Shown here piece by piece: positions 7,240 through 16,878 of a DNA stretch of 64,000 nt. A program made the position numbers and the translations under genes. Each line of letters opens with the position of its first letter. The stretch's first letter is position 1. The notes under the pieces were generated by a model. The model worked only from the letters and a program-made list of their open reading frames with translations. It searched no databases and was not told the DNA's origin. The stretch is from Rhodovulum sp. (lineage in GTDB: Bacteria > Pseudomonadota > Alphaproteobacteria > Rhodobacterales > Rhodobacteraceae), in contig JACKKC010000011.1 in NCBI GenBank assembly GCA_020637615.1, positions 20,107 to 84,106 on the forward strand. Direction: 5' to 3'.

Positions 7240-9006
7240 TCAGTTCGTTGCCAGAACCGCAGCATGGCCGCGGTTGCGCGACATGACCAGCAGCACGACG
7301 GCGACCCAGATCGCGGCGGCAGCCCACCACACGAGGTTGCCGGTCAGCAGCGCGAATCCGATCAGCCCGCCCTGGATGCAATAATAGGCCATCGGGATCA
7401 GGGTTTTGCGGATCAGTTCGCCCTCGCGGTCGGTCAGCCCGACCGTGGCCGAGGCGGCGACGACGTTGTGCACGCAGATCATGTTGCCCGCAGCCCCGCC
7501 GATGGCCTGCAGCGCCACCACGGTGCCCGCGCCCGCCGCGCCCAGCCCGATGCTCGTCGCGGTCGAGAACTGGAACAGCGAGAACATCATGTTGCTTATG
7601 GTGTTCGACCCGGCGACGAAGGCCCCCATCGCGCCGATCCAGGGCGCGAACATCGGCCAGGCCTGTCCTACCGCCGAGGAGACGCCTTCGGCCAGGACGA
7701 TGGGCATGCTCGCCAGCGTGTCGGAGGCCGAGTTCAGGAAGACCTGCACCATCGGCACCGCCAGAAGCAGGGCGGGCGCGGCGGCCATCATGGTCGAGCC
7801 CGAGGATCGCAGCGCCTTGCCGTAGTCGCTCGCCTTCATGCCGTGGTAGAAATAGGTGAAGAGCGAGGCGAGGATCAGCACCGTGCCCGGCAGGTAGAGC
7901 AGCTGCACGCGCGCGTTGATGCCCGAGCCGAACAGGTCGTCGAGCGCGATGGTCACCGCGGGCGAGACCAGGAAGCCCTTGATCGGCGCGATGGTGCGGG
8001 TGAGGACCAGCAGGATCACCACCACGACATAGGGGGCCCAGGCCTTCAGGAGCGGCATCAGCGGCTTGTGGGCGTTGTGGTCCTCGAGATCGTCGAGCTT
8101 GCCGACCCAGGCCTCGTCCCACTGGTTGCGCGGCGGGAAGTCGAAGGTCTCCTTCGGGATCAGGAAGCCGCGCCTGGCCGCCGGCACCACGATCAGGAGC
8201 CCGATGATCCCGCCGAGCAGCGAGGGGAATTCCGGCCCGAGCGTCGCGGCGATGATCCAGTAGGGCACGGTGAAGGCGAGCCCGGCGAAGAGCGCGAATT
8301 TCCAGATGCGGAAACCCTCCACGAAGGAGCGGTTGGTGCCGAAGAAGCGCGTCAGCATGCCCACGAGGATCAGCGGGATCAGGAAGCCCACCAGCCCGTG
8401 GATCATGGCGACCTTGGCGGCGATCTGCATCAGGTAGTCGTGGAACGCCATCGGCGCGATGGTCTGCTCGACCAGCGGCTGGTCGACGAGACCGGTGCGC
8501 ACGCCCACGAGAATCGGCGTGCCGACCGCGCCGAAGGACACCGGCGTGCTCTGGATGATCAGCGACACCATGACCGCGGCCATCGCCGGGAAGCCCACGG
8601 CAACGAGCAGCGGCGCGGCGATGGCGGCCGGCGTGCCGAAGCCCGAGGCGCCCTCGATCAGCGAGCCGAAGAGCCAGGCGATGATGATCGCCTGCACCCG
8701 CCGGTCGGGCGAGATCGAGGTGAACCCCCTCCGGATCGAGCGGATGCCGCCGCTCTCCTCGAGCGTATAGAGCATCAGGATCGCGCCGAAGACGATATAG
8801 AGCAGGCTGACGGCGGTCACGACGCCGTTGACGGTGGCGCCCAGCACCTTGTTGAGCTCGGTGCCCCAGACCAGCAGCGCGGTCGCGGTGGTCACCAGAT
8901 AGGCCACGAACATCGAGAACTTGGCCGAGCGCGCCAGGACCACCAGCAGCAGAAATACCGTGGCTATTGGCAGCGTGGCCAAGATGATTGTGAAGGTTCC
9001 AGGCAT
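7240..9006 (-). CDS. lldP: L-lactate permease (LctP/LldP family)
   Basis: The 588-residue protein is almost entirely hydrophobic, with about a dozen membrane segments. It contains the family landmarks GFGTPAAIAAPLLVA in the first third (preceded by SLIEGAS), PVSFGAVGTPILVGV and AGSNTISNMMFSLFQF near the C-terminus. LldP proteins import lactate or glycolate by proton symport across the inner membrane. Placed between dld and lutABC on the same strand, it supplies substrate to both dehydrogenase systems. Length and motifs are normal, with no sign of damage. Confidence 0.95.
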   Translation of the reverse strand: MPGTFTIILATLPIATVFLLLVVLARSAKFSMFVAYLVTTATALLVWGTELNKVLGATVNGVVTAVSLLYIVFGAILMLYTLEESGGIRSIRRGFTSISPDRRVQAIIIAWLFGSLIEGASGFGTPAAIAAPLLVAVGFPAMAAVMVSLIIQSTPVSFGAVGTPILVGVRTGLVDQPLVEQTIAPMAFHDYLMQIAAKVAMIHGLVGFLIPLILVGMLTRFFGTNRSFVEGFRIWKFALFAGLAFTVPYWIIAATLGPEFPSLLGGIIGLLIVVPAARRGFLIPKETFDFPPRNQWDEAWVGKLDDLEDHNAHKPLMPLLKAWAPYVVVVILLVLTRTIAPIKGFLVSPAVTIALDDLFGSGINARVQLLYLPGTVLILASLFTYFYHGMKASDYGKALRSSGSTMMAAAPALLLAVPMVQVFLNSASDTLASMPIVLAEGVSSAVGQAWPMFAPWIGAMGAFVAGSNTISNMMFSLFQFSTATSIGLGAAGAGTVVALQAIGGAAGNMICVHNVVAASATVGLTDREGELIRKTLIPMAYYCIQGGLIGFALLTGNLVWWAAAAIWVAVVLLVMSRNRGHAAVLATN

Positions 9007-9072
9007 ATTTCCTCCTCCTATAGGGCGGCGACCGCCGCCGGTTCAGTGTGATTCAACTCGAAGTGCCTTGGC

Positions 9073-10782
9073 CTAATGCCAATGCGCGCATTTCGATGTC
9101 TGGCCGATCCCGGGATTGAAGCTGTTGGTCGGGTCGATGGAGCGGTAGAACCCGGCCAGATCCGGCTTGGCGTGGTAGAGGTGGCCGACATTGTGCTCGG
9201 CCGGGTATTCCGCGCCGCGCCGGTCGAGATGCCGCCACATCTCGTGCTCCAGCGCGAGGCAGTCATGGCCCCTGGCCACCACGTAATCCTGATGGAAGAC
9301 GTGGCAGAAGAAATGGCCGTAATAGAGCTTCTTGACGATCTTGCCGTCGATCTCGGGCGGCAGGGTCTCGACCCATTCCCGGTCGTCGCGGCGCAGTGCG
9401 ATGTCGAGCGCCACGATGTCCTCGACCTCGCGCGCATGGATGGCGCGGTATCGGACCGCCGCGCCCGCGACCGCGAAGCGGTGCAGGAAAGCGGCGGTTC
9501 CCTCGGCGGGCGTGCATTCGAACATGTCCCCGCTCGCCGAGGGAAACAGCGCCGACAGATACTCCCGCGCCTCGGCGATGCCGGCGCCGCCCATGCGCAG
9601 CAGCAGGTGATGCTCGAAGCGGTCGCGGAAATCGTTCATCCGCGCGGGCAGATGCGCGGGCGCCAGCGCGGCGGCCGCCTGCGCCAGCCGGTCCGACAGG
9701 GTGGCGCCCAGGCCGAGCCGCTCGGTCAGCGAATCCATCCGCGCCTTGGCGGCGAAGAGCGCGGGCATCCGGTCGGTGCCGGCGCGCTGGATGAAGAGGA
9801 AGGTGTCCTTGCCGTACCGGGCCGCCACGTCATAGGCGTCGCGGTGGATGTATTCGCCGGCGACGGGCAGGTTGTCGAACCGGGTCAGGATATGGCGGCG
9901 GATCTCCGTCAACTCGTCGGGATCGTTGCTGCCGATATAGAAGACCGCGGTCTCCGTCTCGGATTCGAAGGTGTCCAGCCGCACCGCGAAGACCGCCAGC
10001 TTGCCGGCGCAACCCGCGCTCTCGTGCAGCCGCCGCGGATCGGCGTTGAACCGCGCCGGGGTGCGGGCGTCGACGTCGCGCACATGGGTGGCGTATTCGC
10101 GGTCCGAGGCCCAGGCATCGGTGGGCGCCGGCCGCGGCAGGTCGCCGCGTTCGAGCCGGGCTAGGATCTCCTCAGGAGTATCGCCCAGATCCAGGCCCAG
10201 GTGATTGACCAGCGCGACCGATCCGTCGGCGCGCACCTCGGCATAGAGCGTCATCTCGGTATAGGCTGGGCCGCGCTGGATGAGCGCGCCGCCGGAATTG
10301 TTGCAGATGCCGCCGAGCACCGAGGCGCCGATGCAGCTAGAGCCGATCACCGAATGCGGCTCCCGCCCGAGCGGGCGCAGCCGCTTCTCCAGCGCGTCCA
10401 GCGTCGCGCCGGGCAGGCAGACCACCTGCCGCCCCTCCTCGATCAGATGCACGCCCTTCAGCCGCATGACGCTGACCAGCACGATCTCGCGGTCGTAATC
10501 CTCGCCCCAGGGCGTCGAGCCACCGGTCAGCCCGGTATTCGCGGCCTGGAGGATCACCGCCCGGCCGGCCGCGACGGCGACATTTAAGACCCGCCACATC
10601 TCGACCAGGGATCCGGGCCGCACCACCGCCGCCACCGGCCCCGAGCCGTAGCGGAACCCCCGCGTGAACCGGCGCGTGGCACGCGCTGCGGTCAGCACAT
10701 GCCGCGCTCCCACGATGCCGCCGAGCTTGTCGAGCAAGTCGGCGCGCGTCACGGATTCTTCCTGCTGTCGGTCCCTGGTCAT
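9073..10782 (-). CDS. dld: Quinone-dependent D-lactate dehydrogenase (Dld)
   Basis: The start at 10782 (MTRDRQQEESVTRADLLDKL) follows a strong GGAGGG site. The 569-residue protein has a FAD_binding_4 domain at about residues 40-180 (ANTGLTGGSTPWGEDYDRE, GGICNNSGGALIQRGPAY) and a C-terminal membrane-binding Dld domain ending KPDLAGFYRSIDPTNSFNPG. The length matches bacterial respiratory Dld, a peripheral inner-membrane flavoprotein that oxidises D-lactate to pyruvate and reduces quinone. As the first gene of the operon, it makes the locus able to use both lactate stereoisomers. The upstream region holds inverted repeats for the divergent GntR regulator. Confidence 0.95.
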   Translation of the reverse strand: MTRDRQQEESVTRADLLDKLGGIVGARHVLTAARATRRFTRGFRYGSGPVAAVVRPGSLVEMWRVLNVAVAAGRAVILQAANTGLTGGSTPWGEDYDREIVLVSVMRLKGVHLIEEGRQVVCLPGATLDALEKRLRPLGREPHSVIGSSCIGASVLGGICNNSGGALIQRGPAYTEMTLYAEVRADGSVALVNHLGLDLGDTPEEILARLERGDLPRPAPTDAWASDREYATHVRDVDARTPARFNADPRRLHESAGCAGKLAVFAVRLDTFESETETAVFYIGSNDPDELTEIRRHILTRFDNLPVAGEYIHRDAYDVAARYGKDTFLFIQRAGTDRMPALFAAKARMDSLTERLGLGATLSDRLAQAAAALAPAHLPARMNDFRDRFEHHLLLRMGGAGIAEAREYLSALFPSASGDMFECTPAEGTAAFLHRFAVAGAAVRYRAIHAREVEDIVALDIALRRDDREWVETLPPEIDGKIVKKLYYGHFFCHVFHQDYVVARGHDCLALEHEMWRHLDRRGAEYPAEHNVGHLYHAKPDLAGFYRSIDPTNSFNPGIGQTSKCAHWH

Positions 10783-10860
10783 TCGCCCTCCCCTTTTCAG
10801 ACGCACGACGGCCCTGCGCTTGGGCGAGCCGCCGTCGCCCAGTCGTTGCCGTCGCGATGG

Positions 10861-10926
10861 AATTTTTGGTTTTCACTCTCAATGCATTGGTAAAAGATTT
10901 TTACCGAGCATGTCAATCCAAAAATT
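10861..10926. promoter_or_regulatory. Nested inverted repeats in the lactate divergent promoter
   Basis: An inner palindrome GGTAAAA-GAT-TTTTACC (10889-10905) is framed by a second pair, AATTTTTGG (10861-10869) and CCAAAAATT (10918-10926). The inner site resembles FadR/LldR-type operators with GGT...ACC half-sites. Position between dld and the GntR gene makes it the likely lactate-responsive switch; two bound dimers could form a loop. This is inference. Confidence 0.7.
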
Positions 10927-10998
10927 GAATTGCCCATTGGCCCGACCGCGGCTAGGCTGGGATTCCGATGGAACGCCAGACGGTTCGGAGGCGCGATC

Positions 10999-11772
10999 AT
11001 GGACAGCAGGGTGAACAAGGGCGCCAGCGCCGCCCAGGCCACGGCCCGGCATATCGAGGATCTGATTCTCGAAGGCTCGCTGCGCTCGGGCGATCCGCTG
11101 TTGCCGGAACGGGAGATGGCACTGCGGCTCGACGTGTCGCGCCCGACCCTGCGGCGGGGGCTCAAGATCCTCGAGGACAAGGGGCTGATCGAGACCGACG
11201 CCGGCGGGACCCGGCGAATCGCGCCGCTGGCGACCAGCCTCACCGATCCGCTGATCGAGCTCATGTCCACGGGCGGCAGGGTGATCGACGACTATCTCGA
11301 GCTGCGCGGCACGCTCGAGGGCATGGCCGCGGGCCTCGCCGCGACCCGGGCCAGCGACATCGACCGCCAGTCCCTCACCCGCTGCGTCGAGCGGATCGAG
11401 GCAGCGCATGAAAAGGCCGATGCCCGCGACGAGGCCGAGGCCGACGTGGACCTGCATCTCGCCATCTACGAGGCCAGCCACAACATCGTGCTCCTGCAGA
11501 TCATGCGGGCGCTGTCGGGCATGCTGCGCGAGGGCGTGTTTCACAACCGCGAGAAGCTCTATTCGCGGAACGAGGTGCGCGACGTGCTGCGGCTCCAGCA
11601 CCGCGCCATCTACGACGCCGTCATGGCGCGCGACCCTGTCGCGGCGGCCCGCGCCGCCGAGGATCACATGCTCTACACGCGGCGCGCGCTGAACGAGATC
11701 GCGGCGGCGGAGGCGCGGCTCGACATCTCGCTGCGCCGCATCGACGGCGGCAATATCGCCCAGCGTCCCTGA
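10999..11772 (+). CDS. FadR-subfamily GntR regulator of lactate genes (LldR-like)
   Basis: The ATG at 10999 (MDSRVNKGASAAQATARHIE) is used because the GntR winged helix starts within 20 residues: LRSGDPLLPEREMALRLDVS then RPTLRRGLKILEDKGLIETD. The C-terminal FCD all-helical domain (about residues 95-240) keeps the metal-ligand pattern DLHLAIYEASHN and LQHRAIYDAV. LldR and PdhR-like proteins of this class sense lactate or pyruvate. The divergent arrangement with the dld-lldP-lutABC operon and the nested palindromes between them support that role. The protein is 257 residues, normal for the family. Confidence 0.9.
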   Translation: MDSRVNKGASAAQATARHIEDLILEGSLRSGDPLLPEREMALRLDVSRPTLRRGLKILEDKGLIETDAGGTRRIAPLATSLTDPLIELMSTGGRVIDDYLELRGTLEGMAAGLAATRASDIDRQSLTRCVERIEAAHEKADARDEAEADVDLHLAIYEASHNIVLLQIMRALSGMLREGVFHNREKLYSRNEVRDVLRLQHRAIYDAVMARDPVAAARAAEDHMLYTRRALNEIAAAEARLDISLRRIDGGNIAQRP

Positions 11773-11864
11773 CCCGCGCCCCTGCCGACCCCGGCGCCCA
11801 CCGGCACGACTCGCGGGCGACCGCCACCCGAGCCGCCAACCGCGCCGCCAGTCGAATTCTGCTA

Positions 11865-13026
11865 GTCACCTGAATCTAAAGTTCGGCACATGTGTTTCGC
11901 TGTGTCCGCTGGCAGAACCGCTTGACGGATGCGAGGATCTCATCAGCTGATTTGACCCATCGGTATGGCTTGGGCTTCTCGTTATGCGCCTCAATGAAGG
12001 CGGCAATGTCGGCCTCTAGCTCGGCGGTGGACCGGTGGACACCCCGTTGCAGTTGCTTGCGTGTCAACTCAGCGAACCAACGCTCCACTTGGTTGATCCA
12101 GCTTGCCGACGTGGGCGTGAAATGCACGTGCCAGTGCGGGCGGCGCGCCAGCCGCGCCTTGACGCGCGGCGTTTTGTGCGTGGCATAGTTGTCCATCACC
12201 AGATGCACCTCCGGCCCGTCCGGCATGGCAACGTCGATCTTCTTGAGGAAGTCGAGGAACCCTGGTTGCCCGATGCCGTTTGTAGCATTTCCGATCACTG
12301 CCCCCGTGGCGATATCGAGCGCGGCAAACAGCGACGTCGTGCCGTGTCGAATGTATGTGTGGGTTCTGCGTTCGGCGACACCGACGCCATCAGCAGCACC
12401 GGCTGTTCGCGGTCAGCGCCTGGATCTGCGATTTTTCATCTACACACAGCACGATAGCCCGGTTCGGCGGCGACATGTAAAGGCCGACGATGTCCTGCAC
12501 CTTGTCGACGAACAGCGGATCGGTCGAGAGTTTGAACGTCTCGCTCGATGCGGCTGAAGGCCGAAGGCGGCCCAGATGCGCCGGATTGTCGTATGCGACA
12601 GGCCCGTTGCTGCGGCCATCGATCGGATCGACCAATGGGTGGCATCCTTCGGCGCGCTGTTGTTCAGTGTGCGTTCGATTACCGCAGCAACCTGATCGTC
12701 CGATACGGTGCGTGGCCGACCGGGCCGGTATTCGTCGGTCAAACCCTCGATCCGCTCCTTCACAAACCGCCTGCGCCATTTGCCAACAGTGTGCTCATGC
12801 ACACCGAGCCGCGCACCAGCCTCCTTGCTTTGAAGCCCTTCCGCGCAGAGCAAGATCATCCTGCACCGGTCCGAGAGCGACCGCGCCGCCTTGTGTCGCC
12901 GAACCTGTGCTTCGAGGAAGGCCCGTTCCTTCTCACTCAGAACGACCTCGTCTGCCAAACGCCCCACCATCGCATCATCTCCCGATATACATCAAGTTAA
13001 TGATACGCATTACGGTTCCATAGGAC
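11865..13026 (-). mobile_element. IS630-family element, type 1 copy 1
   Basis: The element is bounded by TA dinucleotides (11863-11864 and 13027-13028), the target of the IS630 family. Its ends are GTCACCTGAATCTAAAG on the left and, read inward, GTCCTATGGAACCGTAATG on the right: short imperfect inverted repeats. It abuts a second, different IS630 remnant at its right end. A partner copy in the same orientation lies at 21635-22713. Confidence 0.75.
11876..12970 (-). pseudogene. IS630 transposase, type 1 copy 1 (multiple frameshifts)
   Basis: The N-terminal part reads VLSEKERAFLEAQVRRHKAA and contains the helix-turn-helix GARLGVHEHTVGKWRRRFVK. The catalytic part contains CVDEKSQIQAL, VHLVMDNYATHKTPRVKARL and the ending KRFCQRTQRNTCAEL. 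These are the DDE regions of IS630 transposases. The frame is broken several times between about 12290 and 12650, so no continuous protein can be made. Comparison with the second copy at 21646 shows independent one- to three-base indels, which indicates either decay of both copies or sequence error. Probably inactive. Confidence 0.85.
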
Positions 13027-13028
13027 TA

Positions 13029-13665
13029 GGACTGAAGGTGTCGACGATACGTCCGATGGCGTGCCAGAGGCCGGCGACGGTTCGCTCGGCGGCCTTTCGG
13101 AGCAGGGCCTTGAGTTTGGCGAATGCGTTCTCGATCGGATTGAAGTCGGGGCTGTAGGGCGGGAGGAAGAGGAGCGCCGCGCCGGCAGCCTCGATGAGCG
13201 CGCGGACCCTCGGCCCCTTGTGGCTGGAGAGGTTGTCCATGACGACGACATCGCCGGGCCGGAGCTCCGGCACGAGGACCTGCGCGACGTAGGCCTCGAA
13301 GGCCTCGCGGTTGATCGGTCCGGAGAGCACGAAGGGCGCGATCATGCCGCGCAGCGTGAGGGCGGCGACGACGGTGGTGGTCTTCCAGTGGCCGTGTGGC
13401 ACGCCGACGCGCAGGCGCTCGCCACGGGGCGCGCGGCCGTGGGTGCGGGCCATGTTGGTCTTCGCCCATCCTCCGCAGGACAATCGATCCCCCGGATCGA
13501 TTGCTGATCCTGCTCCGACATCGATGAAGACCAGCCGCGCGGGGTCGAGGTCGGGCTGCGCCTCGAACCAGGCCTCGCGCCGCTTCAGGACGTCGGGCCG
13601 GTCCTGCTCGCTGGCGTGCGCGGTCTTTTTTTGTGCGTGATCCGGTGGCGGGCGAAGAAGCGCGA
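13029..13665 (-). pseudogene. IS630 transposase, type 2 copy A (truncated by IS256)
   Basis: This fragment carries the catalytic two thirds of an IS630 transposase: KKTAHASEQDRPDVLKRREA, LVFID, VVMDNLSSHKGPRVRALIEA and FNPIENAFAKLKALL. It is nearly identical to 24529-25164, with one visible substitution near the T7 run (13626-13632). It stops on one side at the IS256 terminus (13666) and on the other at the TA flank of the type 1 IS630, which appears to have inserted in its C-terminal codons. After FID it contains an in-frame palindromic insertion, described under findings. Non-functional as it stands. Confidence 0.85.
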
Positions 13666-15012
13666 GAGTGTCCGGTTTTCTGTGTAAGCGCCCGCCGGTC
13701 CATGCTGAGAAGAAAGGACGGCGTGGGCCATGGGGTAGACAATCGACGACGAGATTCTGGACGAGCTGCTGAAGGGCTGCGAGCGGCCTGAAGACCTGCT
13801 CGGTGGCGGCGGGCTGCTGAGGGAGCTCAAGAAGGCGCTGATGCAGCGGATGCTGGGTGCCGAACTGAGCGATCATCCTGGCTACGGGCATGGGTCAAAG
13901 CGCCGCCCGTTCAGACGGGCCGCCGCAACGGTGCCAGCCGCAAGACGGTGAAGGGCGAGGACGGCGCCTTCGAGATCGAGGTGCCGCGGGACCGCGATGG
14001 GAGCTTCGAGCCGAAGCTGATCGCCAAGGGCCAGACGCGGATCGACGATCTCGATGATAAGATCATCGCGATGTACGCCCGTGGGATGAGCATGCGCGAC
14101 ATCCGCGGCCACCGGGAAGAGCTCTGCGGGCTGGAGGTGTCCCCCGACCTGATCAGCCGCGTCACCGACGCCGTGCTGGACGAGGTCAGGGAATGGCGCT
14201 CCCGGGCACTGGATGCCGTCTACCCCATCGTCATCTTCGATGCCTTGCGGGTGAAGATCAGGGACAAGGACAGCCGGATCGTGAAGAACGAGGCGGTGTA
14301 CCTCGCCCTCGGGGTCACCGGCGACGGGCAGCGCGCGGTCCTGGGCCTGTGGATCGCCGCGAACGAAGGGGCCAGGTTCTGGCTGGCGGTGATGACCGAG
14401 CTGCGCAATCGCGGCGTGCAGGACATCCTGATCGCCGTCGTCGACGGGCTGAAGGGCCTTCCAGAGGCGATCAACCCGGCCTTCCCGGAAACGACCGTCC
14501 AGACCTGCATCGTCCATCTGGTGCGCCATTCGCTGAACTTCTGTTCCTGGAAGGACCGCAAGGCGGTCGCCGCCAGGCTCCGCGAGGTCTACGGCGCCGA
14601 GACGGCCGAGGCCGCCCGGGACGCCCTCGAGGCCTTCGACGAAGCTTGGGGCAATCAATGTCCCTCGATCGCCCAGGCCTGGCGCCGGGCCTGGCAGGAG
14701 GTGATCCCGTTCTTCGCCTTCAGCCCGGAAATCCGCCGGGTGATCCACACGACGAACGCCGTGGAAAGCCTCAGCCGCGTGATCCGGAAATCGATCAAGG
14801 CGCGCGGTCCGTTCCCGTCCGAGGATGCCGCCGAGAAGCTGATCTACCTCGCGATCCGGGGGCACGAGAAAACTTCGAGAACCGTCAGAGGATGGCTGGC
14901 AGCGGTAAACCAGTTCGCCATAACGTTCGAGGATCGCTTCTCGCCGCTGGGTGGTTGAGGGCGGTCAGATTGGAACCGGACCGGCGGCGAATACACAGAG
15001 TTCCTGACACTC
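13666..15012 (+). mobile_element. IS256-family element, copy 1
   Basis: The left terminus begins GAGTGTCCGGTTTTCTGTGT, and the right terminus read inward is GAGTGTCAGGAACTCTGTGT; most positions match. The 1347-bp span is typical of IS256. No target duplication is visible: the left flank is an IS630 remnant and the right flank is IS21 sequence, so rearrangement followed insertion. Confidence 0.85.
13730..14958 (+). pseudogene. IS256/Mutator-type transposase with stop codon and frameshift
   Basis: From the ATG at 13730 the third codon is TAG, after which the frame reads TIDDEILDELLKGCERPEDL, the normal N-terminus of this subgroup. A frameshift follows near 13900. From 13948 the remaining 336 residues are intact, with the catalytic blocks VIFDALRVKIRDKDS, IAVVDGLKGLPEAI, CIVHLVRHSLNF and TTNAVESLSRVIRKSI carrying the DDE residues. 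The C-terminus ends FAITFEDRFSPLGG. Two lesions near the start make it a probable pseudogene unless a downstream start or recoding rescues it. Confidence 0.85.
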
Positions 15013-16067
15013 CGATCGGCATAGGCGCGGATCTCGACCGGCCGGCCGACGGCGCTCGCCATCACCGAGTACTTGTTGTTGTCGAAGCGCACGAGGCAGG
15101 TCTTCGACGGCGAGACCGGTGTCGCATGGAAGCCGTCGAACGGCCCGGCGTACGGCACCAGGCTCGGCCGCTCTGCCTCGAACATCGCCCAGATGGTACT
15201 GTCCCGCACCTCCGGATGCGGCTGCGCCTTCGCCCAGGCGATGCAGCGGTCGACGAGCCAGGCGTTCAGCTCCTCGTAGCTCCGCACCCGCACCCGCGGC
15301 GAGAAGAAGCGCTGCCGCACCGTGCCCACCTGGTTCTCGACCTGACCCTTCTCCCAGCCCGACGCCGGGGTGCACGCTACCGGCTCGACCAGGTAGTGCC
15401 CGCACATCTGCTGGAAGCGCCGGTTGTAGTCCCGGGCCTTGCCGACGAGGATCGCGTCCACCGCCGTCTTCATGTTGTCGTAGATGCCCCGCGTGCAGGC
15501 GCCCTTGAAGAAGGCGAACGCCCGGTCGTGGGCGTCGAACACCATCTCCTGGCTCTCGCGCGGGTAGGCCCGCACGAACAGCATCCGGCTGTGGCAGAGC
15601 CGCACCTGCGCCACCTTCACCGTCACCGTGACCCCGGCGATCAGCACCACCTCGTGGCTCCAGTCGAACTGGTACGCCTCCCCCGGCGCGAAGCTCAGCG
15701 GCACGAACGCCGCCGCCGTCGCCGCGGCCCGCTCGCGCTGCCACCCGGCCGCGTAGCGCCGCACCGCGTCGTAGCCGCCCTCGTAGCCGAGCCCGCGCAG
15801 CTCCTCGAAGACACGGATCAGCGTCAGCCGCTCCCGGCTCGACCGCGCCGCATTCACCGCCAGCAGCCGGTCCAGCTCCTCACGCCACGGACCGATCCTC
15901 GGCTGCGGCTGCACGCTCCGCTCGTAGACGAACGCCGTCTCGCCGCTCCGCAGGATCTTCCGCACCGTGTTCCGCGAGACGTGGAGCTCCCGGCAGATCT
16001 CCTTGATCGACCGACCGCGCACGTAAAACTCGCGACGCACCCGCGCGATCGTATCCACGCCCTTCAT
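15013..16067 (-). pseudogene. istA: IS21 transposase IstA, C-terminus missing
   Basis: Starting at the likely ATG near 16067 (MKGVDTIARVRREFYVRGRS), the protein shows the IstA helix-turn-helix SIKEICRELHVSRNTVRKIL. The integrase core follows: FAPGEAYQFDWSHEVVLIAG with the first Asp, HDRAFAFFKGACTRGIYDN with the second, and SGWEKGQVENQVGTVRQRFF with the catalytic Glu. It is fused at about residue 350 to bases from the IS256 end, so the last third is lost and the partner ATPase gene istB is absent. Inactive remnant. Confidence 0.88.
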
Positions 16068-16183
16068 CCCCCGCCACCCGTCCAGAACGAACCAGACGGG
16101 CACTGCTGTTCACGGAGGAAGGGGGGTCAATCTTCGACGCCGATCCCCGGCCTCACGGGGTCAACATTCCACGCCGATCCACA
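15013..16183 (-). mobile_element. IS21-family left end with istA, truncated by IS256
   Basis: The upstream terminus ends at ...GATCCACA (16183). It shows the repeated terminal blocks of IS21 elements, with GACGCCGATCCC at about 16138 and CACGCCGATCCACA at 16170-16183 as subterminal repeats. The other side is cut at the IS256 terminus, so the 3' part of istA and all of istB are missing. Confidence 0.8.
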
Positions 16184-16189
16184 TTGAGT

Positions 16190-16515
16190 CCCCCTTCAGC
16201 CCCCTGACCGGCGCGGCGAACCTTGACGATGGAGCCGTCGAGCATCGCGTATTCGAGATCGGTCCGGTCGGCCAAGGCTCTGAACATCCTGTAGAAAGCG
16301 TCCGCCTTCACCGCCCTTGGCATGCCCACGAGCATCAGGATCAGGCGAAGAACGCGGGGAAAGGGGCGCTCGAAGTGGACCTCGTTCCATGCAACAGCGC
16401 CGGTCAACGTCCCTTTCATGATGGTGGCCCCCGATAGCTTAGGTCGCGATGGCTGAGAATACTTGAGGCTCGCGGCAAACTCACCCTTCACCATCGCGTT
16501 GCGCAACCCACGCAA
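16190..16515 (-). pseudogene. IS5 (IS427-like) transposase fragment
   Basis: The readable part is KADAFYRMFRALADRTDLEY followed by AMLDGSIVKVRRAGQGAEGG. This is the junction of the DUF4096-like N-terminal domain and the first catalytic Asp of IS427-group IS5 transposases. Upstream residues are partly out of frame (ERPFPRVLRL...), and the end is cut at the IS21 terminus. It is a short, inactive relic of yet another element in the array. Confidence 0.65.
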
Positions 16516-16878
16516 AGGTGCGCCGTAACCTGTTCGCCTATATTGAGGGCTCCTTCAAATCACGTCACCTGAATTCGGGAAAGGGCTACCCTTCGCCCTG
16601 CCCCAGTCCACCAAGCCGGGGCAGGATCTCCTCATCGACGTGCCACTGCAGAGCAAACGCTCCTACCCAAAGACTTACCTTCGATCGCGCCGTCAATCCC
16701 GCCGTGGCGCGCCCGATGGAATCGGAGACCCAACTGCCCGCACACATCCAGTGCCCACTTGCGACGGCGAGTTCATCCGATTCCGGGTCGGGCGACAACA
16801 TCCGGCGATCATGCAGAGCAGGTGCAGAAGCGCACGGACGACGGCGGTCGCGCGTTCAAGCAGCCTCGCACCGTGGAC
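16516..16878. other. Intergenic relic DNA without a clear gene
   Basis: No supported gene is present. On the plus strand at about 16516-16560, RRNLFAYIEGSF resembles the C-terminal YIE motif of IS3-type transposases, followed by unrelated sequence; this may be a trace of another element. The rest of the 363-bp stretch shows no domain, strong promoter or repeat. Confidence 0.4.

Noticed and set aside
4965..9051. Long plus-strand frames across lutABC and lldP
   Set aside because: They are antisense shadows of well-supported genes carrying clear Fe-S and permease motifs on the minus strand.
14193..16187. 664-codon frame across IS256 and IS21
   Set aside because: It joins a wrong frame of the IS256 transposase to antisense istA; both real genes are identifiable by catalytic motifs.
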